Shown here piece by piece: positions 1 to 11,743 of a stretch of DNA of 64,000 bases. The notes beneath the pieces were generated by a model that searched no databases, had not been told where the DNA came from, and worked only from the letters and a program-made list of their open reading frames with translations. A program made the position numbers and the translations under genes. Position 1 is the first letter of the stretch; the number at the start of each line of letters is the position of its first letter. The stretch comes from Podospora comata (taxonomy: Eukaryota; Ascomycota; Sordariomycetes; Sordariales; Podosporaceae). The stretch is from contig CP071498.1 in assembly GCA_017354895.1 (NCBI GenBank), positions 2,232,001 to 2,296,000 of the forward strand, given 5' to 3'.

Positions 1-686
1 CTACGACAAGCACTAAGTATCAGCACATGGCGATACGGCAAGAGCTCAACCGCCTGACCGCAAGAGTGGGACCCATACTCAACAGCTTGACAAGGTTTTT
101 GATGATCGGAGCGGGATCGTTGCTGTGGACAGCTAGATGAAACAGTTGGATGTGGACAATATCATACCTCCCAACGAGGCGGTCTGGCAGCGGTGCCAAG
201 CAGTCGAGGTTGTGAACCGACACGTTGGGTGGTAGCCATTCCTTGGGTGGACACTGCGTCAAATCGATATCGAAGCCGTCGATCCTTGCCGAAGCCGGGA
301 GATATCGCGCCAGGTCCACGAGCCAGATCCTGCACAGAAAAGGATATGGTGTGAACGACATGCATTTGGCCTGCATGGCTGACAGGAAGGGCACGTAGGG
401 TGAGGGGGAAACTTTAGATGAAACCGTACCCGGTACCCACTCCTATCTCCGCGACCTGCATCCCTTCGCGGTCCGCTGGAATGTTAGGATGGAGACTAAA
501 TCCGCCGTCTTTCCAAAGGAAATATTGCAGGTTGAGCCTACAACGCAGAAAGGTCAGACTATGATTAACCCACCCCTGAAGGCCAGGGCCAGCCAAGGCT
601 TCTTTGACATTTTGCACTGACCGGGCATTGGCTGAAAAGCTCCTCCCCAAAATGTACGCTTCGTCATGCGCCGTTTCGTTCGACAT
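1..686 (-). CDS. SAM-dependent methyltransferase, LaeA-like (partial, runs off left edge)
   Basis: Predicted class I SAM-dependent methyltransferase of the large fungal LaeA-like group, often tied to secondary metabolism. Exon 1 is 686-430 and ends with the SAM-binding glycine motif AEIGVGTG. The intron is 429-330 (GTACGG..CAG). Exon 2 starts at 329 and restores the family motif as GIWLVDLARYLP, followed by the acidic-loop region DGFDIDLTQCPPKEWLPPNV and DIVHIQLF. The start at 686 (MSNETAHDEAYILGR) is preferred to an in-frame Met 33 codons upstream because family members begin close to the Tyr-Leu-Gly-Arg block. A likely second intron (GTATGG at about 82 to TTAG at about 12) carries the gene past position 1, so the C-terminal half is not visible. 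Family assignment is good; the substrate is unknown. Confidence 0.75.
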
Positions 687-689
687 CTT

Positions 690-1919
690 ACGCGTATCAA
701 TCTGAGGTAGACGAGGCGACCTGAATAATCGAGTTTGGCAGCCACTGACGACAGGTTTTGACAGGATTCCGGCGTATCCGTCCACACAGCTTTATACAAC
801 ATTCATCACCATCAAGCCGCGCAATTGCTCGCCGTCAACAATCCAACTGGCAAGGCAACCTGTATCACGGAAACTTCCATCACAAAACAGTTTATGCAGA
901 ATATCGGCAAAAGGACCGCAAGCATGGCTGTGGCGTATGCTCCTACTGGGTGCCTTACCAACGACCCCAAGACCACTCATATTGCACAACTGGTTGCGTT
1001 TGGCCAAACTGTTTACCGAGAGGAGCGTCAAGTGGCCGAAAGTGGATCCGACTGAGGGCATAAGCTTGCATATGCAGCATAGGATCTATGTAGGTTGTCG
1101 TGACGCTCCCGAAGATCCCGTAGCTATGATAGCCCCGGTGGTAGTGCATGCAAAGGTACAGTGGGTATGCCCCTGCATTGGTCAGGGATTCCGCAGATCC
1201 CCCAGCCATGACGGGCTAGAGCCATCTTTTTACACCATTAGTAGGATCGACCTTTGAGAACCAAAGACCAGAAATCGGGCAAACAAACATACAGCATGGA
1301 TCCGAAGGATCTGTACCGCAATACACTTCCAACATTACCTTTAACAGACTTCCATATGCGGGGCAACAGGATTCACTGTCTGACCAACAAAGCTATCACC
1401 GTCCTTGTCCGACCACCTCCGTCATACAGAGCCACATTCGTTCCAAAATCGCATTCGAAAGTCCTACGCAGGACGAAGACGGCTGGATAGGCCCGTCCCA
1501 GCACGTTGTGCGGGTAGCATTGGTCGTTCCTCTCCCGGCCCTTCCGTGGTTCAGCGTGGATGCGGCACAGCTTCACGATAAGGTATGGTGCAACGATCTC
1601 GGTCAGCCAGCGGCGCAAAAGTGCACGAAGCCTGACCGCAAGCAGCCTCAAATTCAACGATGAGCTGAGGCTCCCAGACGCTTATCGGAGAGGCGCTACC
1701 TCAGATAATCGTCGGTTTCCCCCAACATTTCGGCCGTGAACCGGCTGTCACGGAAATTTCATTTTGATATCCTCATGGCAACCTGACCGGCGTGCATTGC
1801 ATCGCCTTCATGCACTTGGGAGGTAGTTGTCCGGACAGAATCAGCAACATCGGTTCATCCCTTGATATTGCCATCTAGACGGTCACCACTGTTGCCGCAG
1901 ATAGAGCCTCATTCCTACG
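690..1919. other. Intergenic stretch with an unassigned open frame
   Basis: No recognisable gene. On the + strand one frame stays open from 1220 to a TGA at 1661-1663 (about 147 codons, no good ATG). Its peptide looks protein-like in the second half, around SKIAFESPTQDEDGWIGPS and VVRVALVVPLPALPWFSVD. It could be the last exon or a remnant of a gene whose 5' part has decayed. I do not recognise the family. The remaining frames look like noise. Confidence 0.2.
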
Positions 1920-3326
1920 ATGGCCCCCTACAATGTCCGCATGGTGTTTCCGACTGCGGTATTAGCGGTGAATAGCACTGGCTTACTCCTGTCCTTTATG
2001 GCGGTGGCATTGAGGTTCTACTCGCAGTCATTGCGTGGCGCCAAGATGGGACTGTCCGAGTACTCCATCATAGCCTCCTGGGTGCGTTCCCAACCCTCTC
2101 TCCCTGGCCCCCACAACAACTAACGACCCACCAACATAGCTCTTCACCTTCGGCCTAGTCGTCTCCGAGAATTTCACCGTCACCCACGGCGGTGTCGGCC
2201 AGGTCTCATCAACCGTAACAGCAGAAGAACTCCTGTTCTCCACCAAGGTAAATAACCCCTGTTCCATTCCCCACCTGTCATCACCCCAGCAACCACCACC
2301 CCCCTTTTCCACATAAACACTAACCTTCTGACGATAGCAATTCATCACCATAGGCGTCTGCGGCTCCCTATCCGTAACCCTCGTCAAAATCTCCCTTCTT
2401 TCTTACTTCCTCACAGTATTCTCAGCCTACCACTGGTTCGTCATATGCGATTATATCCTTCTCGCCCTGACAACAGGGTACGGCATCGCCTTTGTGATCG
2501 TCTCCCTCGCCGGCTGCCGACCCTTTAGCGCAAACTGGGATAAAGTCTCCAATCCGGACTATGTCTGCATTGAGACGAGCAATTTCTATGTAGCGCAGAC
2601 GGGGGTGGGGGCTATACTGGATTGTCTGATCTTGTTGCTGCCGGGGGGGGTGATTTTGGGGTTGAGGAGTATGAGGAGGCGGAGGAAGTGGGGGTTGTGG
2701 GGGATTTTTAGTTTTGGGATTGTGTAAGTTTTCCCGGGGGAGCAGGGAGGGGAAAAAAAGCGGAGGTTGTACTGACAATGGGTAGGATCTGTGGCGTCTC
2801 CATTACGAGGCTGGTTTACAACAATATGGAGGAGTGGATGGCTACTAACTTTACAGAGTACGCGGGTATTGCGGCGTTGTTGGGGGCGCTGGAGGCGAAT
2901 TTGAGTATTGTTTGTGCTTGTATGCCTGCTATGCCGGCGCTGTATCATAAGGTGAGGGGGCGGTGGAAGGGGGGGGATCGTCAGGAGGAGGGGAAGTTGG
3001 CGGGGGAGGAGAGTGATGGTGGGGTGAAGGGGGAGGGGGTTGAGAGTGAAAAGACGATTGATGTTGAGAGGAGGAGGTTGAGGGAGGAGGGGGATAAGCT
3101 TTATCCGTTGAGTGTTACGCAAAAGACGGTGGTGAGTAGGACGGAGGGGGGGAAGGATGATGTGGAAGCAGGGGGGACGGAGTTGTGGGCTGGGCCAGGG
3201 GTGGTGGATTTGGATATGTTGGATTTGCCGAGGATGAATAGGGTTGAGAGCGGGAATGAGGGCGGCCAGGGGCTGCCCGAGTCGCCTTGTTGGGGGGTTA
3301 ATCAGGCGAGGAAGTGGAGGCGGTGA
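1920..3326 (+). CDS. Rhodopsin-domain integral membrane protein (PTH11/SAT4-like)
   Basis: Four exons, 1920-2081, 2140-2247, 2338-2723 and 2786-3326, join in frame to a 398-residue protein. The first ~290 residues contain about seven hydrophobic helices typical of the fungal rhodopsin-domain/SAT4 family. The landmark segments are RFYSQSLRGAKMGLSEY, the loop GGVGQ, the helix VICDYILLALTTGYGIAFVI followed by CRPFSANWD, and ILLLPGGVILGLRSM. The family is plasma-membrane and resembles G-protein-coupled receptors, but ligands are mostly unknown. The tail after residue ~300 is very rich in Gly, Glu and Arg because the + strand there is extremely G-rich, and may be poorly ordered. All three introns are short and obey GT..AG. 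Convergent with the metalloprotease gene; the 3' ends are about 90 bp apart. Confidence 0.8.
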
Positions 3327-3416
3327 CTGAGAGTTGTATATTCGTTTGGTGGTTTCATAGCGGTCAAGCATTTAGCGCAAATTCAACCTCTCTGTCTGCT
3401 ATCTGCCTTCCCCTTT

Positions 3417-4303
3417 CTACATGGGCACATAATCCACCACCTCCGTCAACCCAACCATAGCCGGCACCCCCCCTTCCCCCTCCCTCAATGCATAAAACGC
3501 CTTTGTCGACTCAACATCACTAACCTGAATTTCTGGCGGGGCCCTCGAGTAATTCATAACCGACTTTTCGTTCCTTGGCCCCAACTGCACCGACGCCGCC
3601 GCCTCAAACACGGTCCCCGTCTCGGGGTTCACGTCCACCGCGAACTCGTGCCTTAACCCTAAAACGTGCCCTAGCTCGTGGGTGAAGACCTTCCATAGGT
3701 TTGCCTTCCACCGGGGCATCGAAAAGACGGGGTTGTAGACGAGCATCATGTTGAGGTCGTTGGCGTTGGGGAAGAAGGCTGAGGCGAGGGTGCCGCCGCT
3801 GTCGCCGCCGTGGCAGAGGGCGAAGGTGGCGTCTTTGGGGTCGGTGACCCATTCGAAGGTTACGCCGATGGAGAGGTCGTTCCACTTTTGGCAGGCGAGG
3901 TTTAGGTGGGTTGCTGCGTAGGAGGCGTCGGAGGGGGTTTTGAAGCCGGAGGTTAAGGCGACCCTGACAGGGGGTTAGTATACTTGGTTTTGAGGATGGG
4001 GGAAATCAAAGGGAAGGGGGTTGCATACCATCTGATGACTGACCCGGGTGCCCATCGCGGGCACTCCTTTTCGAGACCGACCATGATGTTGTGGGGTGCA
4101 CCGGGCCCGCGGAAAGGCCTGGGGATGGGCTGCTGGGTTATGCAGTGGGGGAAGAAGTCATCGTTGGGGGAGGAGTCGTCTTTGGGTAGGGAGGGGATCT
4201 TGTCTGAGGGGGAGACAGTGTCGAGGGCATGTTCGCCGAGGGCATCGATAACTTGACCGATGATGATCTCCTTTGTGGAGGGTTCCGAGGTTGGGGTAGC
4301 CAT
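3417..4303 (-). CDS. Zinc metalloprotease, HExxHxxGxxH type
   Basis: Two exons, 4303-4029 and 3963-3417, spliced across 4028-3964 (GTATGC..CAG), give 273 residues. The catalytic zinc motif HELGHVLGLRHE is complete (three His plus Glu), followed by VMNYSRAPPEIQVSD, which looks like a Met-turn and fits the metzincin plan (M10/M12-like fungal peptidases). Upstream, a substrate-cleft strand is visible in CQKWNDLSIGVTFEWV and CHGGDSGGTLASAFFP. No signal peptide is evident at the start MATPTSEPSTKEIII, so it may be intracellular or exported by another route. The N-terminal ~90 residues include SVIRW, a family feature just before the catalytic domain. A TATA-like box lies about 180 bp upstream of the ATG. 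Confidence 0.82.
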
Positions 4304-4480
4304 GTTTGGTGTTGGGGATGTGCCGCACCAATTTTGGGGTAGGAGATCCAGGTTAAGTTAGTGATGAAGGGTGGTAAAAGAGGGATGGTGAAATATGAGT
4401 GTCGGTAAGAACTTTAGACTGAATGGTTTGGCTGATGGTGAGGCAAAAGGGAAGATCCGATGATGGTATCTAGGAGCGGC

Positions 4481-4486
4481 TTTATA
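4481..4486 (-). promoter_or_regulatory. TATA-like box of the metalloprotease gene
   Basis: On the minus strand the bases read TATAAA followed by GCCGCTCC, about 180 bp before the start codon at 4303. Assignment is by motif and position only. Confidence 0.35.
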
Positions 4487-5455
4487 ATAGAAATAGTTGG
4501 TCCCCAGCTTCACTGTCACAAGTTGATCAGGCATAGCTAGCTGCCTGCGTGTGAGCGGGGTGATCTATGAGAATTCCTTGGTAGTAGAGGGAGAAAACAC
4601 CATAAGTCTCAAGCCGCATGTTGAGCAAGACAGGGGTGTGTAACACAACCCCTGAATGTGTACTAGTGCGGTGCTTGACAGCAGCTGGAACAAGCAGCAA
4701 AAGCCTATAGCAAACCCCAAAGAACGCCATACAGCTAATTATTGGCCAACACCTGTACGGTGGTGTAAAGTCTGCGCAGTTGTATCCTCTTTATTGACGC
4801 AGTCCTGAGGTTCTAGAACATCTGCCATGAGAGAGATACACCGGACCACATACTCCGCTCAGCCAGCCGCAGCCCTACAAGGCGGTGATCTGACCAAATA
4901 TGGACTCAAGCTCCCACTAATTAGGCTTAGCATCGATTTCTGGAAAAGTTGGGATGCACCCCGTGCTGCTCAGCAGGAGAGGGGTAGATGGGATCCGAGT
5001 TGCAATCCGAGCACCCAGATGGCCCCAAACAAACAGCCGCAACATGCTCAATCCAATAGTTGCCGTGGGTAGGAAACAGAGGTGAAACTATCCCTGCAGC
5101 CACAAGATACCTTAGTGAGCCCTGGTAGGTAGTGAGATTGTTTAGGTGTGCTGGAATATTGCATACACTTTACTCGGTGTCCAATATTCAGATTCAGCCA
5201 GGCCCAACAAGCTGTCGCCATTCCTGTTTAGATACCACATCGAGCGATGTGATAGCTATGTGATTGAACTCGGGTTCCATCACCATGCTTCAATCTTGTT
5301 CCTGAAGACGCCCAGTTTTGCACGGGGATGCACCATGCCTGAGGGCAATTGCGTGTGGACTTTGGACCTTGATACAAGCTTTTGGACTGATAGCTATCAG
5401 TCGGCTTTGCAAGAGATCCATGTGGATGGCTCCATGCTATCTCCCATGAAAAGGT

Positions 5456-5461
5456 TATAAA
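5456..5461 (+). promoter_or_regulatory. TATA box of the PLC-like gene
   Basis: TATAAA lies 95 bp before the ATG at 5556, in the context GGTTATAAAGAAGC. The spacing suits a short 5' UTR in a filamentous fungus. Confidence 0.45.
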
Positions 5462-5555
5462 GAAGCAGTGTTCCCTTGGTTTTCTCGTCCAAGTAACCAT
5501 AGCAGAACACATTGCCAACAACACCTCTTTCACTCACAAGGAAAACACCCCCATC

Positions 5556-6997
5556 ATGACCACCGAATCTCAGGAACTGTGAGTTATCTCAGCCATCCAA
5601 TCATTTGTTGCCGGCCACGGAGCTAACAGTGCAACCAGCACCGTGGAGACCCTCGGTCACGAGCCCATTGGATGGGACTACGACCACGAGAACGACCCCA
5701 ATGCCCCACCCGACATCGAAGCAGCGCTGGAGAAACTTCAGCCAGACCATGGCCATAACGACTACTCCCAGCTGGTCGCCATTCCTGTCTCTGAGGAAGA
5801 GATCGAAGCCGCTTCCAAGATTGACTATGTCAAGTGGAAACAGGAGCGCGCAGCGAAACCACACAAGGGTGAATGTTGTCATGATCGATAAACAGACCCA
5901 CAAACCTTTGGCTGACTTTCTCTTCAGACGGCGGTTTCGAGTATGCCGAGCATAGCTACCTCGGTGATTCCCTAACCTTGGCTTGGAACGACGGGCAGTC
6001 CTACGTTGCCAAGAACAAGCCCTTCACCCTCCCGAACGGACTCGAGGTGACATATGGTCAGATCAACGGACTGGCTGGAGACTTCTACGGCACTGTCAAC
6101 CCCATCAGCGACGGCAGGGACTTGCAGGACCAGCGCCAGCGTTTCCTGCGAGCCTGGTACTGGCTTGCCGTGGACAGGAGTCGCAACCCAGCCGAGGCGC
6201 AGAAGATTCTCACCACACTCTCGACTGAAGTCGACATGGTGCAGGCCGCACTCGACAAGGGCCAGGATCCGTCGACTGTCTACCCAAAGATTCCGGACGT
6301 CAACGTTCAGCTACAGCTCTACACCATCGCTCGTCCTGACGAATGCCCCAGCTATCTTGGCCTGGCCAAGATCAACTGGGACCACTTCGGCGCCGACGCC
6401 CGCACTGCTTACAACGCCTGTCACTCCGTCGCCCTGCAAGTCGCCGCCAGTGGGAACCTCGAGCTGGCCTACGCCATGAACGCCTTCGGCGACCACTTCC
6501 TCCAGGACTCCTTCGCCGCCGGCCACATGCGCACCCCAAGACGCAAGCTCCACGACAGTGTTGGCGCTGCTGATCTATGCGCCAAGTACATGCACGATGA
6601 AGACAACGCGATCGGTCTCTCTGTCAAGAGCCCCATTGGCAGGGCCTGGCACACATTTGGTGACAAGAAGCTGCTTGACAAGGAAGATATTGCCAACAAA
6701 AACGAGGCTTGGAACGCGGTGCGCGCATCCGCTGATGAGATTTACACTGCTTGGAAGACAAAGACCGTGCCCGAATATCCGAAGTATGCTGCCTGGAACT
6801 ATGCCCCGATTCTGAGCGAGGTTTCCAGCATTGTTGCGCCTCTCTTCACGCCGGATGGTCAGCGACGGGTCGATATAAGGAAGCGATGTCAGGCCAAGTA
6901 TACCTACAAGTACTGGTATTGGTCCACGGCGGCTGATTGCGCGCTGAGTGGGCTGTGGAAGTATCCGATTAAGCCTACGGCGGATTGCAAGATCTGA
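5556..6997 (+). CDS. Zinc-dependent phospholipase C / P1-nuclease-like protein
   Basis: Three exons, 5556-5578, 5639-5868 and 5928-6997, give 440 residues. The first exon codes only MTTESQEL, and both introns are about 60 nt. The C-terminal two thirds carry a pattern expected for the all-helical zinc PLC/S1-P1 nuclease fold: INWDHFG, then AYNACHSVALQVA, then NAFGDHFLQDSFAAGHMRTP, where spaced His and Asp residues (DH, CH, GDH..QD..GH) are probable metal ligands. The N-terminal ~90 residues are acidic and look disordered. No signal peptide is seen, unlike secreted PLCs and S1 nucleases. Whether the substrate is a phospholipid, a nucleic acid or something else cannot be told. A TATA box sits 95 bp upstream. 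The fold assignment comes from motif recognition and has not been tested. Confidence 0.6.
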
Positions 6998-7435
6998 TCA
7001 TTGTCATGTGCATGTGATGAGAGGCCTGTGGTAGGGTGAGACCACCAGGAAACCTCGTTGTTGAAACGGGTTCTTCCAAAGCAGTCAAGCCCCATATCAC
7101 CAATTGCACGTGTTGGATGGATCGGGCTACCATACTGTTCTCGCTTTGGTGCCTGGGTGTTGGGCTTTGAGAGATGGAAGTATGTCCAGAATGCAATTAT
7201 TTCATATTACATCTTCAGCCCCCTTCTTCCATTCATGTGCAACGAAGATGAGGCTTTTCTGGATGTGCTGCAATGAGGGCCAGGTGAGGGTCTTCCCATG
7301 TGTGATGCAGATCCTAGCCAGGCTGTCATAACAAGCCAAACAGAGAAATCCATGAAAGAGAGGCTGTCCGAATTCCATTGTGCTAGCTACCTAGGTAATT
7401 AATGTCCTCATGTTGCGAAGGGTGGAGCCCCCCAG
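6998..7435. other. Intergenic region between convergent genes
   Basis: The 3' regions of the PLC-like and subtilase genes. No gene or repeat seen. Confidence 0.4.
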
Positions 7436-8922
7436 CTATAGTTTTGCTAAATTCGGTTTCGAATGTCTTGAGTTGCCTCCTGATGAGTTTGATCTTGGCC
7501 CAGTATCTCCCTTGGCTCTCCTGGCGTTTCTAACTTGTTCCCGTCGTTCAAGCTCCTCTGTTTCTTTCTGCTCCTCCGTCCTTTCTGGGACATGTTGCGT
7601 GCCCTTCTCATAATCAATCTTGTGTCGTTGGATCCTGAACGCGCGGTACCCAGTGGAAGGGTAAAGACCTTCTTTGTTCACCGTTGGCTCTACAATTGGT
7701 ACAGCCATGTCGAGAACCTTTTGTTTGAGGGCAGCTGAGTTGAATGGTATGGGAAATTTCCTGCCGCCTTCATTCGACCGGGTCATGAGAAATGAAGCAA
7801 TGGATCCGGTAATCAGCGGAGCAGCTGATATCGATGTTAGCATTCTTCGCTGGACGGGCATATCATGATTGCAGCACCTACCAAATGAAGTCCCCTGGTC
7901 GAATTCCTTTCCTCCCCCTTGTACGTCTTTGAGTCTCGGAACCGGGACATCACATCCAGGAGCATAAACATCGATGCCTAGAAGAAGAAGACCTGTTAGA
8001 CCTTGCCCGTTAAATATGAATCTGGAACAGCTTACCTGCGCCGTAATAGAAGTGGCGGCAGTTGAACCCCTTATCGTAACCTCCAACCATAAGAACACCT
8101 GGATGCATGGCAGGCAATCCAAGGCCGTCGATCTTCCTCAGGCTCTCATTCAGAGCATCTCCTGCCTTCTTATCAGTCGCTTTCTTTATCTTCTCATTCC
8201 CCTTGCTCTCCTCGTTGGCCTCCTTCATTTGGGCAACCTGCAAGCTCAGCGACTCCACGTGTCCCAAATATCTGCTTCGCATTTCTGGTGTTATCTCGAT
8301 CCCCTTTTCATTTCCCGCGGCGGCTACAATCAGAATCCCAGCCTCGAGCACCTTGTCGATCGTTTTATAACAAGAAAAAAGAGCATTCACTTGCCACGAG
8401 GCAACAGTCCGAACTCCCACGCCGAAGGAACAATTGATGAGTGCAGGCTGTCCCTGGTGGTGCCTTTGGCGATGCTTCATGACGACCTGTAGCGTCCAGT
8501 CCAAATCTTCCGCAGTGGTTCCCCGCCTCAATACGTAGATCTTTGCCTTGGGTGCTGTATTCTTGATGATACTCAGCACGATATTGCCGTGGAAATAGCT
8601 TGACGGCCTGTCCAGCCGAGGTTCAGGCCCATGTAGCAATTCGATCCCATCAAAACCGGGCTGACACTCGGACTACATCGCATGTTAGCCAGTCTGTACC
8701 TAAGCAGTGCCAGTTTTCATCGTATGTGTGTATTTGAGTATTTACCTGTTGTTTGAGCAAGAATTCGTTCTCGAGGACATATATGACAACACCCTCACCA
8801 TCGGCATTGTCGACTTTTTGACCTGCCGTGGTCTTGAGGGAAATCGATTGGTAGCCCCACCAATCTTGAAAGGGTTTGGCAGTCGGTTTGACGGCCAAGA
8901 TGGTTGTCATCTTGCGATCCAT
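7436..8922 (-). CDS. Intracellular subtilisin-like (S8) protein with altered catalytic Asp
   Basis: Four exons, 8922-8746, 8672-8036, 7977-7882 and 7824-7436, give 432 residues without a signal peptide. The S8 fold is visible: strand GEGVVIYVLENEF at ~42-54, YFHGNIVLSIIKNTAPKAKIYV with His87 in the HG motif, INCSFG, ILIVAAAGNE (oxyanion region), and GTSFAAP with Ser302, whose codons flank intron 3. In active subtilases the first motif reads V.DTG or VLD..F; here the residue at position 51 is Glu, so the Asp of the triad appears replaced. The domain is followed by a basic, Glu/Arg/Ser-rich tail of about 80 residues. It could be a pseudoprotease, or use Glu in place of Asp. Intracellular fungal S8 domains are common near NLR-type genes; none is seen here. 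Confidence 0.8.
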
Positions 8923-9527
8923 TGTGCGATGAATAGATAATGACAGTGCAAATGATGGTTGATAGAAACTGCAAGAGAACTGTCGTGCACACAAGGCATT
9001 GAACGAAAGAGAGTCGAATAATCCTTATAGGCATCAAAGCATCAAGATGAGATAACTCATGCTCAAAAGGCTAGAACCAGAGAGTCCCTGATCGATGAAC
9101 CCCTCGTCACATACCGGTGTCTTCCAGCACAGCTGAAGTTGCAAAAGCGGGCATTCAGCTGACTACTAGCAATCTACAGCGCGGAGAAACACCCAAAACA
9201 GGGGGCACAACAAATGTTCGCTTAACCATACCGGGAGTATTTTGTGTGATTGAGGAAAATCGATCACTAGCGCCAGCGCGTGAGGAAAATATTGGCCGAT
9301 TGACCAAAAATGGTACATCACACAAAAAACATCAAAAAATAGTTTGCTTGCGTTACGGGGTTCGAATTCGCAATTGGGAACGGCATTGAAATGTTGCAGA
9401 TAATCCAACGAGTACATTGAACCTCTTTGGTGCCGCCTCTTGCTTAGGTAGTGTAGACTGAAGGGCTTTAATGAGCCACACCTTTGAACCCTGCCCACTC
9501 CCATCAAGACTCATTCTTCATCAGCTG
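8923..9527. other. Upstream region of the subtilase gene
   Basis: AT-leaning intergenic DNA that holds the subtilase promoter. No gene seen. A B-box-like run near 9358 has no tRNA around it. Confidence 0.35.
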
Positions 9528-9890
9528 GAACCATTACCAAAAGATCAACAGCGAAGTCATATTCGACGAGCTCGGTGGCATGAACCGGCTCGACGCTATC
9601 TTCTTCTCGGAGTAGCGCAATGCCACCGCGGAGCGCATGATCGAAGTGGCTGGACACCAGTAGTCGACCCTCGACAAGGATGGCAACTCGTCTGAAGCCC
9701 CCTCTAGACTCCCCAAGGTGCGTGCCACGTTGGCAAAGGAGATCGGCGATGGTGTGGCTACCTCGGAGCAGTTTATCCAATGCCGGTCGGTTGCCGGACC
9801 CACATTCCGGGGTTGTGGGGCCGGGATTGGACGACATCCGGAAATAGGGGGCGGCAGGAATAAGATCGATGCATCAAGTCAAATCAAGTG
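9528..9890 (+). pseudogene. Interrupted open frame, unknown family
   Basis: One + frame reads as protein over about 120 codons (for example KINSEVIFDELGGMNRLDA and LPKVRATLAKEIGDGVAT) but has about two in-frame stops of the TAG type, as expected when CAG is changed by RIP-like C-to-T mutation. I do not recognise the family and see no flanking gene that it would belong to. It is most simply a decayed gene fragment. The antisense frame is open but has no coding character. Confidence 0.3.
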
Positions 9891-11630
9891 AAGTGTCACG
9901 ACGCGTGCCATGGCCTGAAGATCAAATGTTACGAATCAGCATCACTTCCATGATTAGGCCTTTGCTTTGCGTGCCTCGCTGCCCTCACATGAAGTAAGCC
10001 TTCCAAAAGCCGATATGAACACCTCTGAGGCTAAGTTGCCCTGCCTTGGCCTTTTTTTTTTTTTGACTTTGGTTGGGTTTGAGCATGACGGAAACACTGT
10101 AGGTTGTTTGATGACTGAACCAGGCCGTATGCCAGGTATCAAATGACCCAGTTCCAAGTGGGCGCCACCTGGCAATTTCTGCCCGTGGGCTGAAAACCGT
10201 CCGATATTTCGGTATCCAACCTTTTACTGTCTACCAGGTAGTCACAACTCTATCCAGTCATAAACCGACCTGGAAATCCCCCCACCAACTTCAGCCGCAG
10301 CGGTCTTTAACCCTATTGGCAAATGCTACCTGCTAATGTTCCTCCGGCAGGACAGATCAAGTGCTTAAATTCCAAGGTGATGCATCATGGAAACACTGTA
10401 CTATATATAATCTCAAATAACAACAACACCCCTCACCAGCCTTGGTGTCGAAAAAAACAGACCCCCAACTCCAATCAACAAAATCCTTGAACAAAACAAA
10501 AACCATTTCGAGATAAGGCAACAACCCTCCAATTCAATAACACCCAACCCAACGCCTCCCACGACCAAAAAGCAAATAGCACAAATCCAATTCCAATGCC
10601 GAAAAGTTCCCGCCAACTGGTATGTAGGGCAAACTTATGATCACCTGTTAACTTGGCCTCTCCTGTGTCTGGCTCTTGTGCAAGCTAGAAATGCAGTCAT
10701 GTTAGGCATCTTCCCCGTTATTGTAGGTAGAATGAACGTACAAACCATCCTCTCTGTCTATCAGACGCTCCCAAACAGTAGAAGCAGACTCGGACCCAGC
10801 TGCAAGAAACCGGTTCACGACTAGCGGAGCAGTGAACGCTTTGTGTTTCTCCTGTGTCTCAAACTTGTGGTTCTGTGATGGGAAGGCATGTTAGCTTGCT
10901 GATAATGTTGGGCTGGGTGTATTGGTTCAGTTTCGAATACTGCTCGGGAAGCGACACAAGACGCAGTATGTGTAGTGGGAGCGTTATGTGTCCTCTCGCC
11001 AAGTTTTGAAGAAAAGCATAGCTTCCGAGGAACGATCCAGGCTGGGGGAAATTGGGCGAAAAGGATGGGAAGAAAGAAAAATGGTAAGGAGGGGGGGAAG
11101 TTCTGGGGAGGGCGGAAGGAGGATTTGGAAGGTAGGACACTAGCGTAACAAAGGACGTCCTTAAAAGCTAGAACTTACAATATTGAGGTGAAGGTGCCAG
11201 TGCTCTGAGATATCTGTTGACCGAGACGAGGTCAGACGTTGAGATGTGGGGCCGGTTGTTCCAACAGCCATGATAGGAAGACCAATCGAATATGGCAGCT
11301 GAGGGTGGCGCAAACTTTTGTGTCTGGGGAAGTTCCCGGGGAAATGCTTGTCAAGGCTTCAAGGATGTCGACATTTGGAATTACAGTGGCGACAAACATG
11401 GTATATATAGACGTCTTTCATTGCCCTGCCTGCCCTGCCGTCAATGACTCCTACCTGCCCTCTGTTCTCCATATGCAACAGATGCCCATGGAGCCTCATA
11501 TTTCTTCACTTTTGACATCTTCAAAACCTATCATTGCCTTTGCTCAGGCTCTTGACAAGATATCAGAAACTTGGTTGCCGGTATGTTTGGTTTGGGGTGA
11601 CACACGAGAGTTTCTGGAGCAGAGGTCGTT
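9891..11630. other. Intergenic desert
   Basis: About 1.7 kb with no supportable gene. It holds a T-run near 10050 and several short frames on both strands without family resemblance. Confidence 0.35.
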
Positions 11631-11636
11631 GAGTAA

Positions 11637-11743
11637 GCCACACTGTTCACCGGTTGTGGCTGGGTGTTGAGGAAAGCGCCACGACTTTTGCCGGTTGTGG
11701 CGGGCCGCTGAAGAGAAAAGCCACAGTATTCGCCGGTCGTGGC
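11637..11743. repeat. Three tandem hairpin repeats
   Basis: Three 24-nt units at 11637-11660, 11678-11701 and 11720-11743 (period 41-42 bp) each begin GCCAC and end GTGGC, so each can fold into a short hairpin. The interior carries CCGGT(T/C)GTGGC at the right arm and a variable left arm. The spacers also share a GA/AA-rich GAGGAAAGC-like core. The DNA is not coding in any recognisable way. It could be a protein-binding array or a diverged minisatellite. Confidence 0.7.

Larger units (their letters stand above)
4304..5555. other. Intergenic region between divergent genes
   Basis: About 1.25 kb separate the divergent starts of the metalloprotease and the PLC-like gene. The region holds both promoters (TATA-like boxes at 4481-4486 and 5456-5461). 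I see no convincing gene, RNA or repeat; the short open frames lack coding character. Confidence 0.4.

Noticed and set aside
9350-9375. tRNA B-box-like GGTTCGAATTC
   Set aside because: No A-box, acceptor stem or anticodon arm at the right distance.
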